39,636 bases of DNA from Halodesulfovibrio sp. MK-HDV (GCF_009914765.1 NZ_WYDS01000004.1:193148-232783); one strand, 5' to 3'; shown: positions 7,362 through 15,469, counted from the first letter of the stretch. A program made the numbers and translations. The notes: a model not told the origin generated them from the sequence alone.

Positions 7362-8899
7362 ATAAATGTAAAGCGCATGTGGCGCATAAATGTTTGCGTG
7401 AAGTCGGGGTCTGCGGTGAGATCAACGGCTTCACAGTTTGCGGTCAGGCTTTCTGCCATGCTGCGTAGGGTGGGGTCAATAAGCATCAGTTCAGCTCCCT
7501 GCAGGGAGGTGTTGTTTACAGCTTCCACTCTGGAGCCCATTCCAGCCGGAATGAATCCTAATCCTTCAAGATCCTGCACTGCGGCATGCTCTCCGAGAGC
7601 ACCGGCAAGATAAATATTTTTCAATTGCGTTGCAGAAATATCAGCGGTTTCCAAAATGCGGGTAAAGGCAAACGTGAACGCTGCTTTAACCTTGAGGAAC
7701 TCTTCAATATCTTCTGCAGAAAGGAACATGTTGTCAGGCAGTGCTAAATGCTGGATGCCGTGACGAATCTCCAGACGTTCAGCCAGACGTTCACCCAATC
7801 CTTGAGTTTGCTTGTCTATGAACAGTCCGTCGTTGGAAATAAAATTGATTTTTCGTAATGCGTGAATCAGTGCAAGGTACCCTGTTCCGCTAATGCCGTC
7901 TGCGTAGGTTGCATCCAAAACAGACGGAACAAGACCGGTAGGGGTTAACTTGTATGATGTCGCAATACCTTTTGCCGCTGTTGCACCATAATGCAAACCA
8001 ACGCCTTCCAATGCAGGCCCGAGCGCTACACTGGTTGCAAGGTAGTTGTCAGGGCTGAGGGCGAGAATGAATTCGCCGTTAGTACCCATGTCTGCAAGGA
8101 TGAACGGGTATTCCGGATCTTTTTTCAAAACCGCAACTAGCCCTGCGGTCAAGTCTCCGCCTACAAACGGCGCAGCAAGTGGCGCAATGTATGCTGGAGG
8201 TAAATCACCAATCTTTTCTATACTGCCGCCCTTATATGTAAGGTTGTAAGGCGCGGTGGCAAGGCAAGATGTATCAAGCCCGAGAAGTAGGTAGGTCATT
8301 GCAGGGTTTGCTGCAACAGCAATAGACTCAACAGTTCCGAAGGAATCTTGTGTAAGTTCTGTAATAAGTTCTGCAATTCTGCTGACAACAAGGTCTTGTA
8401 AAATTTCTTTGCCGGATTCTGTAGCGGCAAAACTGAGACGCGACATGATTTCAGAACCTGCGCCCATCTGCGGGTTAGGTTCAGAGCCGAAAGCAATGCG
8501 TTTTTCACCATCAAGCAGTGACCAGTGCATACTGGTAGTACCAAGGTCTACAGCAAGGTGTAATGCTTTGCTGCTTGATTCTGCAATTTCGACATGTCTA
8601 ACGTAGGTATTCTCCGGTATTTCAATGATCATACCGTCTTCTGGTTCATGCCTGCATGCCAGACGCCAGCCCGCGTCAATAGCATGTTCTTTAAAGATGA
8701 GTGTGTCAGGTCCAACAGGTAAAGGGGCATTTTCCACGAAGCGTACTCTGCATTTTCCGCACTGACCCAATCCTGAGCAGAGGGGTGGGGCAAGGACAAG
8801 TCCGCTGGTAAAAATAACCTGAGCCAAAGTACGAGGCTCTGCCTGAGAAACGTGAAGGGACTTTTTCCGACCGGTGTAATCAATGATGGTAATCTGCAT
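7358..8899 (-). CDS. ASKHA/DUF4445 protein with N-terminal 2Fe-2S ferredoxin domain (RACo-like)
   Basis: 513 residues from the ATG at 8899; a TTG 21 bases further upstream is possible, but neither has a clear ribosome site. The N-terminal ~90 residues are a plant-type 2Fe-2S ferredoxin domain with CSGLGQCGKC and a later Cys in RLACRHEP. The rest is the actin-like ATPase fold of RACo/RamA proteins: AVDLGTTSMHWSLLDG, then LADMGTNGEFILAL, SGTGYLALIHAL and YLAGALGEHA. Known relatives use ATP and low-potential electrons to reactivate corrinoid methyl-transfer proteins. In sulfate reducers similar proteins occur without a local methyltransferase, as here, so the substrate is unknown. It heads the operon and overlaps the Rsm22-like gene by 4 bases. 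Confidence 0.83.
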   Translation of the reverse strand: MQITIIDYTGRKKSLHVSQAEPRTLAQVIFTSGLVLAPPLCSGLGQCGKCRVRFVENAPLPVGPDTLIFKEHAIDAGWRLACRHEPEDGMIIEIPENTYVRHVEIAESSSKALHLAVDLGTTSMHWSLLDGEKRIAFGSEPNPQMGAGSEIMSRLSFAATESGKEILQDLVVSRIAELITELTQDSFGTVESIAVAANPAMTYLLLGLDTSCLATAPYNLTYKGGSIEKIGDLPPAYIAPLAAPFVGGDLTAGLVAVLKKDPEYPFILADMGTNGEFILALSPDNYLATSVALGPALEGVGLHYGATAAKGIATSYKLTPTGLVPSVLDATYADGISGTGYLALIHALRKINFISNDGLFIDKQTQGLGERLAERLEIRHGIQHLALPDNMFLSAEDIEEFLKVKAAFTFAFTRILETADISATQLKNIYLAGALGEHAAVQDLEGLGFIPAGMGSRVEAVNNTSLQGAELMLIDPTLRSMAESLTANCEAVDLTADPDFTQTFMRHMRFTFI

Positions 8900-9067
8900 A
8901 GTAAAAAGACCATGCCACAAAACATGTCAGGTTGAAAGCGGGACTCTTCTTACGCTTAATCTTGAAGGTTGAGAATCTGCATGAAAGCAGGTAAGTTGCC
9001 CTAGTTTCAATAAAGTATAGAGTGGGGTGTATTGTCCTCAGCCTAACGTTTATGAAAAGAGGTGGAA

Positions 9068-9523
9068 ATGGATCTGCTTGTATTAGGATTCTGCGGTCTA
9101 ATTTTTGTCTGTTTGGCTGCAGGATGCAATTTTTTTGCTACAGCCAAAATGAAAGATAAGATTTATGCTTCAAAGAAAGCGCGGCGTTCGTTACATGGTG
9201 AAGTTACTGAGTTGCAGGCAGCGCTTATTTCCAAGCGTGAAGAGAAGAAGATTGTAATCAATAAATTGCGCATGGCGAGAGCCGAAAGTAGCTCGCAAAA
9301 GGAGGTGGGAATGGATGAAAGTCCCAGTACCCCCAGCGGAGCACACGGAACGTTCGAGCAAGAACTGGTAAGTCAAAAAATAATCACTGAACGTGATCTG
9401 GACAGGGTCAAAAAATATCGCAGGTCAACTTCCTGTCCCTATGGGGTTGCAGAAACTATTGTTATGCTCGGCTATGCAAGTCAGCATGATGTAGACTTTG
9501 TAAAAGCAAAATATCCTCAATAA
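9068..9523 (+). CDS. Small membrane-anchored protein with C-terminal MshEN-like segment, upstream of fliM
   Basis: 151 residues from the ATG at 9068 (GAGG five bases upstream; an in-frame GTG at 9062 overlaps that site and is less likely). Residues ~3-24 form one hydrophobic helix, followed by a charged, probably coiled-coil stretch (~27-75) and a short Ser/Pro linker. The last ~55 residues (FEQELVSQKIITERDLDRVK ... ETIVMLGYASQHDVDFVKAK) resemble the two-helix repeats of the MshEN/GspE N-terminal domain, which bind c-di-GMP in some ATPases; this is a faint likeness, not a firm assignment. Its place before fliM may be coincidence. No function is assigned. Confidence 0.62.
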   Translation: MDLLVLGFCGLIFVCLAAGCNFFATAKMKDKIYASKKARRSLHGEVTELQAALISKREEKKIVINKLRMARAESSSQKEVGMDESPSTPSGAHGTFEQELVSQKIITERDLDRVKKYRRSTSCPYGVAETIVMLGYASQHDVDFVKAKYPQ

Positions 9524-9556
9524 AATAGCATGTTAGTGTGCTTTATGGAGATAGAT

Positions 9557-9637
9557 ATGTCTGCTTATTATGCATCGATATGGGCTGCTGCACTCTACAA
9601 TGAGTTTGGGCTAGGTATTGGCATTAATAGTGCATAA
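9557..9637 (+). CDS. Possible 26-residue small protein
   Basis: A 27-codon frame starts at ATG 9557, six bases after a good ribosome site (GGAG, 9547-9550), and ends at TAA 9635-9637. The peptide begins MSAYYASIWAAALYNEFG. It is mildly hydrophobic and aromatic. It lies in the 214-base gap between the 151-residue protein and fliM on the same strand. The support is only the ribosome site and the open frame; conservation is unknown, so this is a candidate. Confidence 0.3.
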   Translation: MSAYYASIWAAALYNEFGLGIGINSA

Positions 9638-9737
9638 AATCTAACCAGACACATGTTGTGTCAAAAAATTCCTACCTGATTGCGTGCCACGTGCTTTGCG
9701 CTGGTTATGAATACAGGTTTTCGGAGATACAGGACGT

Positions 9738-10718
9738 ATGAATAAGATTTTAGCACAAGACGAAGTAGATGCTCTGCTGCGGGGATTATCCGGCGGCGAA
9801 ATCGAAAGTGAATCGGATATTCCGGAAGATGAAACTGGTATTGTGGCATTTGACCTTGCCAATCAGGACAGGATCATCCGTGGCCGTATGCCAGTTCTTG
9901 AGATTGTAAACGACCGCTTTTCACGTCTGTGCACTAACGCACTTTCAAACGCTGTTCGTAAGCGTGTTGAATTGAACCCTATTTCGATTGATATGACGAA
10001 ATTCGGCGATTTTATGCGTTCCTTGCCTGTTCCGACAAGTATCAATATTTTCAAAATGGAACCGCTACGTGGTAACGCCATAGTGGTTGTCGACTCCCGA
10101 CTTGTATTTGCGCTGGTAGAAAATTTTTTCGGCGGTGCGGGTAGTCAGCCAAAAATTGAAGGTCGTGAATTTACACGCATTGAGCAAGCCATTGTTGACC
10201 GCGTTATAAAAATTGCGCTGGATAACATGGAAGAAAGCTGGCGTCCTGTTCACGAAGTTAATCTGGAGCTTGTACGCTCTGAGATTAACCCTCAGTTTGC
10301 GGCAATTGTACCACCAAGTGACGTAGTAGTTGTCATTACCTTTGAGGTTGAGCTGGAAAGCGCTATCGGATCGATGATTATGTGTTTACCATACGCAACC
10401 ATTGAACCAATTCGTTCCAAGTTGCATGCAAGTTTCCAGACAGAACGTCTGGAAGTTGACCATGCATGGGTTTCCCGCCTTAAAGAACGCTTGCTTGAGA
10501 CTCCTGTTGACATGAAAATTCGCTTCGGTGAATCAAAAATAACAGGTAACCAGCTACTTCGCCTTAAAATCGGCGATGTCCTTCTATTGGACACAGACAC
10601 AGACGACCTGCTTGAAGCCACGATTGCTGGCGTCAAAAAATTTCAGGGAATTTGTGGCACGGTAAAATCAAATAAAGCGTTCCAAATCGTCAAAGAAGAA
10701 GAGCCAAGCTACACGTAG
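9738..10718 (+). CDS. fliM: Flagellar motor switch protein FliM
   Basis: 326 residues, typical for FliM, which forms the C-ring with FliG and FliN and binds phosphorylated CheY to reverse the motor. The N-terminal CheY-binding peptide is recognisable as LAQDEVDALLRG (residues 5-16, the EIDALL motif with Val for Ile). The middle CheC-like domain includes FFGGAGSQPKIEGREFT. The C-terminal SpoA domain (~250-315) binds FliN. No other switch gene (fliN, fliG) follows; instead a terminator at 10837-10866 closes the unit. Flagellar genes fliJ and a motE-like gene lie on the opposite strand 1 kb away. A ribosome site AGGA/GGAG precedes the ATG. Confidence 0.95.
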   Translation: MNKILAQDEVDALLRGLSGGEIESESDIPEDETGIVAFDLANQDRIIRGRMPVLEIVNDRFSRLCTNALSNAVRKRVELNPISIDMTKFGDFMRSLPVPTSINIFKMEPLRGNAIVVVDSRLVFALVENFFGGAGSQPKIEGREFTRIEQAIVDRVIKIALDNMEESWRPVHEVNLELVRSEINPQFAAIVPPSDVVVVITFEVELESAIGSMIMCLPYATIEPIRSKLHASFQTERLEVDHAWVSRLKERLLETPVDMKIRFGESKITGNQLLRLKIGDVLLLDTDTDDLLEATIAGVKKFQGICGTVKSNKAFQIVKEEEPSYT

Positions 10719-10836
10719 CTAGTAATTATCATTAAAAATGTAATAGCTACAACGCATCAACAACCGTACAGTAATTCCATACTGTGCAGAGGGCACGGTG
10801 CGCGTATCTTGGACAAATGGTTATGCGTGTTCAACT

Positions 10837-10866
10837 GAAGGCCGGATTTATCCGGCCTTCTCGTTT
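10837..10866 (+). terminator. Terminator after fliM
   Basis: A perfect 10-bp hairpin: GAAGGCCGGA (10837-10846), loop TTTA, TCCGGCCTTC (10851-10860), then TCGTTTGTCT. The stem is strong but the T-tract is broken by C and G. It separates fliM from the convergent truA operon. Confidence 0.75.
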
Positions 10867-10947
10867 GTCTAAGGACTAGAAATAAGGACGCGTGTTAAGA
10901 AAAGGGGGATGCCTGAAAGTGCAGGCAGGATGGGGGCGTCGCGTGTT

Positions 10948-11721
10948 TTAGTAGAAGACTTTATGCATGGACAGTCCACACGCAGGTGCCGTAGCAGGTG
11001 CTGCAGTTCTGTCTTTTGCTGCTAGAATTTCCGGTATGGATTCCGGCGCAATTTTATGCATTCCGCAAGCAACGATGGTTCCCATAAGATTGCGAACCAT
11101 TTGTTTTAAAAATCCGGAAGCTTCAAATGTCCAGACAAGCTCTTCCGGTAAATTATCATGTTGTGCGTAATCCGGACACGAATGGGTGATGCTGGTAATG
11201 TTGCGGACAGTGTTTGTAATATCTGATCCGGCATTCTGGTAGGTCGCGAAATCGTGCTCACCTAATAAACAGGTTGCAGCAGCTTCCATAGCAGGAATAT
11301 CCAGCGGGCCTATCTTCCATGCAAATGGATAACGGGCAGGCAGGATGTAATGTTTATTAAGCCACAGGGTATAGGTGTAGCTTTTAGCTGTAACATCGTA
11401 ACGGGCGTGAAAATCGTCATCCACGATGGCTACGCTCGTTACAGCAATATCGTGTGGCAATTTTGTTGTAAAAATCTTTTGCCAGTTAACTTTTGCCCAT
11501 TTTTCCGGCAGATCAAAATGCGCGACTTGAGCGTCCGCGTGAACGCCGGAATCAGTACGACCGCTGCCATGCACTCTAACAAGAGTGCCGGTGACAGCGG
11601 TCAGAATTTTTTCAATTTCGCCTTGAATAGTCGGCTGCGGATGTTCAACCCTGGCAGGTTGAATTTGCCATCCCACGTAGTGGGTACCGATATAGGCGAC
11701 AGTAATTTTTATGCGAGGCAT
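10948..11721 (-). CDS. truA: tRNA pseudouridine(38-40) synthase TruA
   Basis: 257 residues, the usual size. TruA converts uridines 38-40 in the anticodon arm of many tRNAs to pseudouridine. The catalytic aspartate is D57 in GSGRTDSGVHADAQVAHFD. The N-terminal AYIGTHYVGWQIQP and the later HDFATYQNAGSD and SGFLKQMVRNLMGT stretches are also family hallmarks. It is the last gene of a unit with fliJ and the motE-like gene; its start is 3 bases beyond the stop of the motE-like gene. The combination with flagellar genes probably reflects operon drift rather than a flagellar role. Confidence 0.95.
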   Translation of the reverse strand: MPRIKITVAYIGTHYVGWQIQPARVEHPQPTIQGEIEKILTAVTGTLVRVHGSGRTDSGVHADAQVAHFDLPEKWAKVNWQKIFTTKLPHDIAVTSVAIVDDDFHARYDVTAKSYTYTLWLNKHYILPARYPFAWKIGPLDIPAMEAAATCLLGEHDFATYQNAGSDITNTVRNITSITHSCPDYAQHDNLPEELVWTFEASGFLKQMVRNLMGTIVACGMHKIAPESIPEILAAKDRTAAPATAPACGLSMHKVFY

Positions 11722-11724
11722 TCT

Positions 11725-12450
11725 CTACTCAAATGGTAACTGCATATTTGTCAGTGCTTCGGAAAGACGTGCAGCCTTGTCCGCTCTAACAAATGTCAGG
11801 ATTTCACCTGCTTTTCGTCCGCGCATGCCAGCCAAAATTTTAACAGAAATTTGTTCATCGAGGGATTCAAGAACCTGTGCAGCTTGTTTTCCTTTCATGT
11901 TGGAATACACATCTACAAGGTGCTTCATCTTTTTGTCCTGAGTCTCTTTTGCGTTTTTAAGCATAGACTGAAGGCGCTTTTCAAGTGCTTGCAATTTAAC
12001 AAGTTTTCCATCGATGGTTGCCTGAAGTCTTGAAAGTTCCTGTTCACGTCTGTTCAGCTCAACCTGTTTGGTTTTGAGCAGGTCGCGTGTCATGGAATCT
12101 AATTCAGCTTTGGGCTTTGGAGCAGGTTTTTTAGGGGCTTCTTTTTCTTCTGCATGCGCTTTGCTGGTAGTAAGCGTTGCCGGAGAAGTTGGCAAGCTCT
12201 GTTTGACCTGTGCAAAGCGTTCTTCAAGCGTGAGCGAAGCTTTTTCTGCCACGGTTGCTACAGTTGTTGTAGTACTTGTTGGCAAAATAGAAGCAATCTG
12301 TGTGTCAGCATCGAAAACAATAGAGCCTACGAGAATGAGCTTGAACAGAATTGCGCAACCAAGAAGCTTGCAGATTTTAGAAAGCTTGAGCTTTGAACCT
12401 AAGGGTTGCTGTTTCGTCGAGCTGGTGTTGTTCTTTGTTCTTTTCTTCAT
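11725..12450 (-). CDS. MotE-like flagellar protein (TM, coiled coil, MgtE-N-like C-terminus)
   Basis: 241 residues. One membrane helix at about 27-46 follows a basic N-terminus, so most of the protein faces the periplasm. Then come a Thr/Ala/Pro/Lys-rich linker (~50-115), a long coiled coil (~118-180) and a C-terminal helical domain (VDVYSNMKGKQAAQVLESLD ... AGEILTFVRADKAARLSEAL) of the MgtE-N/FliG-middle type. This layout matches MotE, the chaperone of the stator protein MotB in other bacteria. The gene overlaps the end of fliJ by 74 bases, further support for a flagellar role. No motA or motB is in the window. Confidence 0.75.
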   Translation of the reverse strand: MKKRTKNNTSSTKQQPLGSKLKLSKICKLLGCAILFKLILVGSIVFDADTQIASILPTSTTTTVATVAEKASLTLEERFAQVKQSLPTSPATLTTSKAHAEEKEAPKKPAPKPKAELDSMTRDLLKTKQVELNRREQELSRLQATIDGKLVKLQALEKRLQSMLKNAKETQDKKMKHLVDVYSNMKGKQAAQVLESLDEQISVKILAGMRGRKAGEILTFVRADKAARLSEALTNMQLPFE

Positions 12451-12811
12451 GTGCGTGCCGCTTTGCTTGATTTTCTTTAAGTTTTTCCAGTAGCTTCTTT
12501 TCCTGAGCTTTCTCAGTCAAATCTTGCCGTGCAGAATGCAGTTCCTGTGCAATAGTAAGCAGACGATGTTCAGCAGTGCTAATATCTTGACGCAAACCTT
12601 GCAGGAAATTGCGAATAATCCATGTTTGAGCAGGGTCCGAAGTTGTGCTCATGAGCGTCAGATTGTCGGCAAGCGAATCCCGCAATCCGTCAACACGTCG
12701 TACTTGTTTTTCGTACTTGCGTTGCGCTTCTGAAAGCACAAGCTTAGCCTGATCTTCCAGCTGCGTTCGGTATTCGAGCACCTGCTGCAACTTGAATTTG
12801 AATGGTGCCAT
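12377..12811 (-). CDS. fliJ: Flagellar export protein FliJ
   Basis: 144 residues, almost entirely alpha-helical with a heptad-like pattern, as expected for the FliJ coiled-coil stalk that links the export ATPase FliI to the gate protein FlhA. The opening MAPFKFKLQQVLEYRTQLED is characteristic of FliJ. FliI and FliH are not in the window. It overlaps the downstream MotE-like gene by 74 bases. A purine-rich ribosome site (AGGAAGGGG) precedes the ATG. FliJ sequences vary widely, so the call rests on the N-terminus, the length, the helical nature and the flagellar neighbour. Confidence 0.83.
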   Translation of the reverse strand: MAPFKFKLQQVLEYRTQLEDQAKLVLSEAQRKYEKQVRRVDGLRDSLADNLTLMSTTSDPAQTWIIRNFLQGLRQDISTAEHRLLTIAQELHSARQDLTEKAQEKKLLEKLKENQAKRHAHEEKNKEQHQLDETATLRFKAQAF

Positions 12812-12935
12812 AACCCCTTCCTAGTAGTGTCAACCGAATGACATGTTACCTAGATGTATACTGGTTATAGCATGTTCCGTGCCGAAGTGGCCGGAATGAT
12901 GGATGTTGGAAAGAATTGATAGAAAGAAATGACAA

Positions 12936-13674
12936 TTACATGAGATAGGCAAGCATGGCAGTAAGTTCACCGCCGACAACAGCAGCGCCAAGGAAATCGC
13001 CGTTTATGCCGCCTTGTACTTTTGCCAGTCGTAGAAATGACCACAGCAGGAAAGCGCAGAGCAGAGCTGTATACACGGTTGGAAGAAAGCCGCAAAGAAA
13101 GAAGCCTGTAACAACTGTGAGTGCTGTCTGTACCATTATGGTAGAGCGGGTAGCGCCCTGAAGGAAAAGCCGTCCTTGTGTGGAGGCTTCTGGTGCATCA
13201 CCTAATCCACCTAAAACAACAGCTGCTACGCGTCCTGCTATAGGCGCAAAAATAAGTACCTGCCAGCTTCCGAGCAGAAACAACTCGTGAGCAAGCAGGG
13301 TTTGTCCGAGAATTCCGATGACCATAGCTATAGCGCCAAAGGCACCGACTCTGCTGTCTTTGACGATCTGCCAGAATCGCTCACCTTGAGCACAGCTCCC
13401 CCATCCATCCCCAGATGTCGGCCCACCCGTCCCAATGAAGAGCTCGTGTTACCCATATGGATAGAAACACCCAAAGCCATGCTTGAACCCAAGGATGTTG
13501 AGAAAAGGCACCGAGTGCGAATGGCAGGGTGATGAGTGCCCCGACAGTAAGTCCGACAGCATAAAATTGACGCATGGTAGCGGCAATCTCTTCATTTGAG
13601 TACATGCGTGCGCAACCGAGGCGCGTCATAAAACTGAGCGCCGTCATATATTCAGTCCAGAATCGAGTCAGCAT
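12936..13674 (-). pseudogene. cobS: Adenosylcobinamide-GDP ribazoletransferase CobS, interrupted by a +1 frameshift
   Basis: CobS joins adenosylcobinamide-GDP and alpha-ribazole in the last assembly step of cobalamin and is a polytopic membrane protein. The first part (13674 down to ~13412) reads MLTRFWTEYMTALSFMTRLG and later HWDGWADIW. The frame then changes, and the remainder (to 12936) continues GSCAQGERFWQIVKDSRVGA and on to an intact C-terminus. Removing one G from the run of four G on the coding strand (CCCC at 13409-13412 on the plus strand) restores IWDGWGSCAQGERFW, the expected CobS motif, and a ~245-residue protein. The break could be a sequencing error, a real mutation or a switchable run. 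The start lies just past the stop of the SAM-hydrolase gene, so the two are probably one operon. Confidence 0.88.
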
Positions 13675-13676
13675 TA

Positions 13677-14615
13677 TTACATCTCAGGCGGATCAGAGAG
13701 AGCTATCTTAATGAGTTCGCCAAGCTGAAGGTTGATGAACTGCGCTGCTGAGCACATATTACAAGCAATTTCTATATATCCCTGACTACCGCAGATTACA
13801 CCAATTTGATTCTCTGTCAGATCAGCATAGGCGGAGATGAATCTGAGCGGGCGAGTTGTCTGTGTGTACAGAGTAAGTTCCCCACCGTTCGCAATTCGTT
13901 GACGCCATTCTTCGCTTGGTAGGCCTAGGATAATGTTGCCGAAATGATCTATATGCAGCACATGCGTTTCAATTACATTGTCATGCTCTTTTGCCACATA
14001 CTCCGGCAGAGTGACAATAGTGTCTGTGAGATGATGCCCGTAGCGTTTCATGTACGGAGTAAGAATAGAATCAGTCTTCGTAGGTTGTGGCGGGAATGTT
14101 TCCAGCCTGCAATCCTGCGTAGAATTTTTACTGAACGGCGTAGGACTAGTGCACTCCACATAAGATGGAATTTGCTCAATATGCAAAGCAAGGTCGGCTG
14201 CCAGCGGAGAGAACAACGTTCTACCGTGAAAAGTACAAGAAGGGGATGTATGCTCAAGGGGGAGATGGTGCTGCATGATGCGGTAAATAGGTGCATCAGG
14301 AAAACGAGCGTGAAGGAATGATAAGCAACCATTGTCAGGAGCGAGAACGGCTTTGTTGTCTAATACCATGCACAAGATATCGCGGGTAGTTCCTACGCCC
14401 GGATCAACAACGCAAATGGTGACAGAGTGAGGCGGTAGATGCTCAATAGTTGAGTCTAGAAAGTATCCTGCCTGCGCTATATTAAAGGGCGCAATGTCGT
14501 GTGTAATGTCGATAATTTGATGCTGCGGTGCAAGGGTGCTGAGCACTCCTTTCATCTGCGCAACGTAAGGATCTGTACTACCAAAGTCTGTGAGTAGAAA
14601 AAAGCTAAGAGACAT
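13677..14615 (-). CDS. SAM hydroxide adenosyltransferase (DUF62 family)
   Basis: 312 residues. Proteins of this family hydrolyse S-adenosylmethionine to adenosine and methionine; the fluorinase and chlorinase enzymes are close relatives. The hallmarks are all present: LLTDFGSTDPYVAQMKG near the N-terminus (SAM-binding Asp), VVDPGVGTTRD, LAPDNGCLSF, FHGRTLFSPLAA, HIDHFGNIILG, and the C-terminal EIACNMCSAAQFI. Some catalytic copies have FHGRD; here the residue is T, a modest difference. A strong ribosome site (GGAGG, 6 bases) sets the start. cobS follows immediately, suggesting a link to corrinoid/SAM metabolism, which is inference. An inverted repeat at 14658-14694 lies upstream. Confidence 0.86.
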   Translation of the reverse strand: MSLSFFLLTDFGSTDPYVAQMKGVLSTLAPQHQIIDITHDIAPFNIAQAGYFLDSTIEHLPPHSVTICVVDPGVGTTRDILCMVLDNKAVLAPDNGCLSFLHARFPDAPIYRIMQHHLPLEHTSPSCTFHGRTLFSPLAADLALHIEQIPSYVECTSPTPFSKNSTQDCRLETFPPQPTKTDSILTPYMKRYGHHLTDTIVTLPEYVAKEHDNVIETHVLHIDHFGNIILGLPSEEWRQRIANGGELTLYTQTTRPLRFISAYADLTENQIGVICGSQGYIEIACNMCSAAQFINLQLGELIKIALSDPPEM

Positions 14616-14657
14616 GTTTTTCCTCCAGAAAGTAGAAAACTAGACCCCATCATAACG

Positions 14658-14694
14658 TTTTTACCCCGTACACAACAGTATACGGGGTAAAAAA
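14658..14694. promoter_or_regulatory. Inverted repeat upstream of the SAM-hydrolase gene, not a normal terminator
   Basis: TTTTTACCCCGTA (14658-14670) and TACGGGGTAAAAAA (14681-14694) pair over 13 bases with a 10-base loop. In either direction the T-run precedes the stem and an A-run follows it, the reverse of a terminator. It is centred about 60 bases upstream of the SAM-hydrolase start and beyond the stop of rex. It may be an operator, or a terminator whose A and T runs are part of the stem. Confidence 0.55.
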
Positions 14695-14751
14695 GGAAAA
14701 AAATTTTCGACCGGTAAGCGAGCGCTGTAATCTAATACGTTTCCAAATGTA

Positions 14752-15396
14752 CTATTTAGTATTCGGATGAGTGATATTGAATGAGAGTGCGTACAAATGG
14801 TGGAAAAAGTCTACGTATTCAACATTTACATGGTCAGGCACGGTAATGCGAGACGGAGCAAAGTTAAGAATACCATTAATGCCTGCTTCCACAAGGTGGT
14901 TGGCAGCACGCTGAGCGCGTTCCGGCGGAGTGGTTATGATACCAATTTCGGCGCCGTTATCGCCAATCATTTCGCGTAAACGTTTAGTACAAACAACTTC
15001 TAGGCCTGATACTTCTTCACCAATTTTGAATGGGTCGCAATCAAATGCGCCAACAATATTAAAACCGCGAAGACGGAACTCTTTGTGATTTAAAAGAGCT
15101 TTACCAAGGTTACCTACGCCAACGAGAACGGTTCGCCATTCTCTATCAACACCAAGAGCGCTAGTGATAGAAGCGATGAGATTCTTGACGTAGTAACCAA
15201 CACCACGCACACCGAATTCGCCAAAGTAAGCAAGATCTTTACGTATCTGTGAAGCGTTAACATTGCACGCTTTTGCAAGCGGCTCTGAGGAAATAACTTC
15301 AGTACCTTCGCGCTGAAGATTTTCCAACACTTGAACATATACGGCCAGACGTTGAATGGTCGCTCTTGGGATATGTTCACTTTTTTGTTGAGGCAT
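14752..15396 (-). CDS. rex: Redox-sensing transcriptional repressor Rex
   Basis: 214 residues, standard for Rex, a homodimer that binds DNA when NAD+ is high and releases it when NADH accumulates. The N-terminal winged helix includes ISSEPLAKACNVNASQIRKD and LAYFGEFGVRGVGY. The C-terminal Rossmann domain has VLVGVGNLGKAL (the glycine-rich NAD(H) loop), then GAFDCDPFKIG and ITTPPERAQ. The start at 15396 has GGAG 5 bases upstream. A Rex-like operator at 15410-15427 sits directly upstream, which suggests autoregulation. The Fo ATP synthase operon lies next door and has its own Rex-like site. In Desulfovibrio, Rex is known to control energy genes such as ATP synthase and sulfate activation. Confidence 0.94.
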   Translation of the reverse strand: MPQQKSEHIPRATIQRLAVYVQVLENLQREGTEVISSEPLAKACNVNASQIRKDLAYFGEFGVRGVGYYVKNLIASITSALGVDREWRTVLVGVGNLGKALLNHKEFRLRGFNIVGAFDCDPFKIGEEVSGLEVVCTKRLREMIGDNGAEIGIITTPPERAQRAANHLVEAGINGILNFAPSRITVPDHVNVEYVDFFHHLYALSFNITHPNTK

Positions 15397-15409
15397 GAAC
15401 GCTCCAAAT

Positions 15410-15427
15410 TTGTGAAATAATTCTCAT
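15410..15427. promoter_or_regulatory. Rex-like operator upstream of rex
   Basis: TTGTGAA-ATAA-TTCTCAT matches the Rex consensus TTGTGAA-N4-TTCACAA in 12 of 14 arm positions (left arm perfect, right arm 5 of 7). It is 14 bases before the rex start codon, just upstream of its ribosome site. Autoregulation is inferred. Confidence 0.6.
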
Positions 15428-15437
15428 AGTTTAAGGT

Positions 15438-15469
15438 AAAAAGAGGAGGCCGTAGTAACGGCCTCCTCT
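15438..15469 (-). terminator. Terminator of the Fo ATP synthase operon
   Basis: A perfect 11-bp hairpin (AGAGGAGGCCG 15442-15452; CGGCCTCCTCT 15459-15469; loop TAGTAA). On the minus strand it is followed by TTTT. It lies 18 bases after the atpE stop and before rex. Confidence 0.85.
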
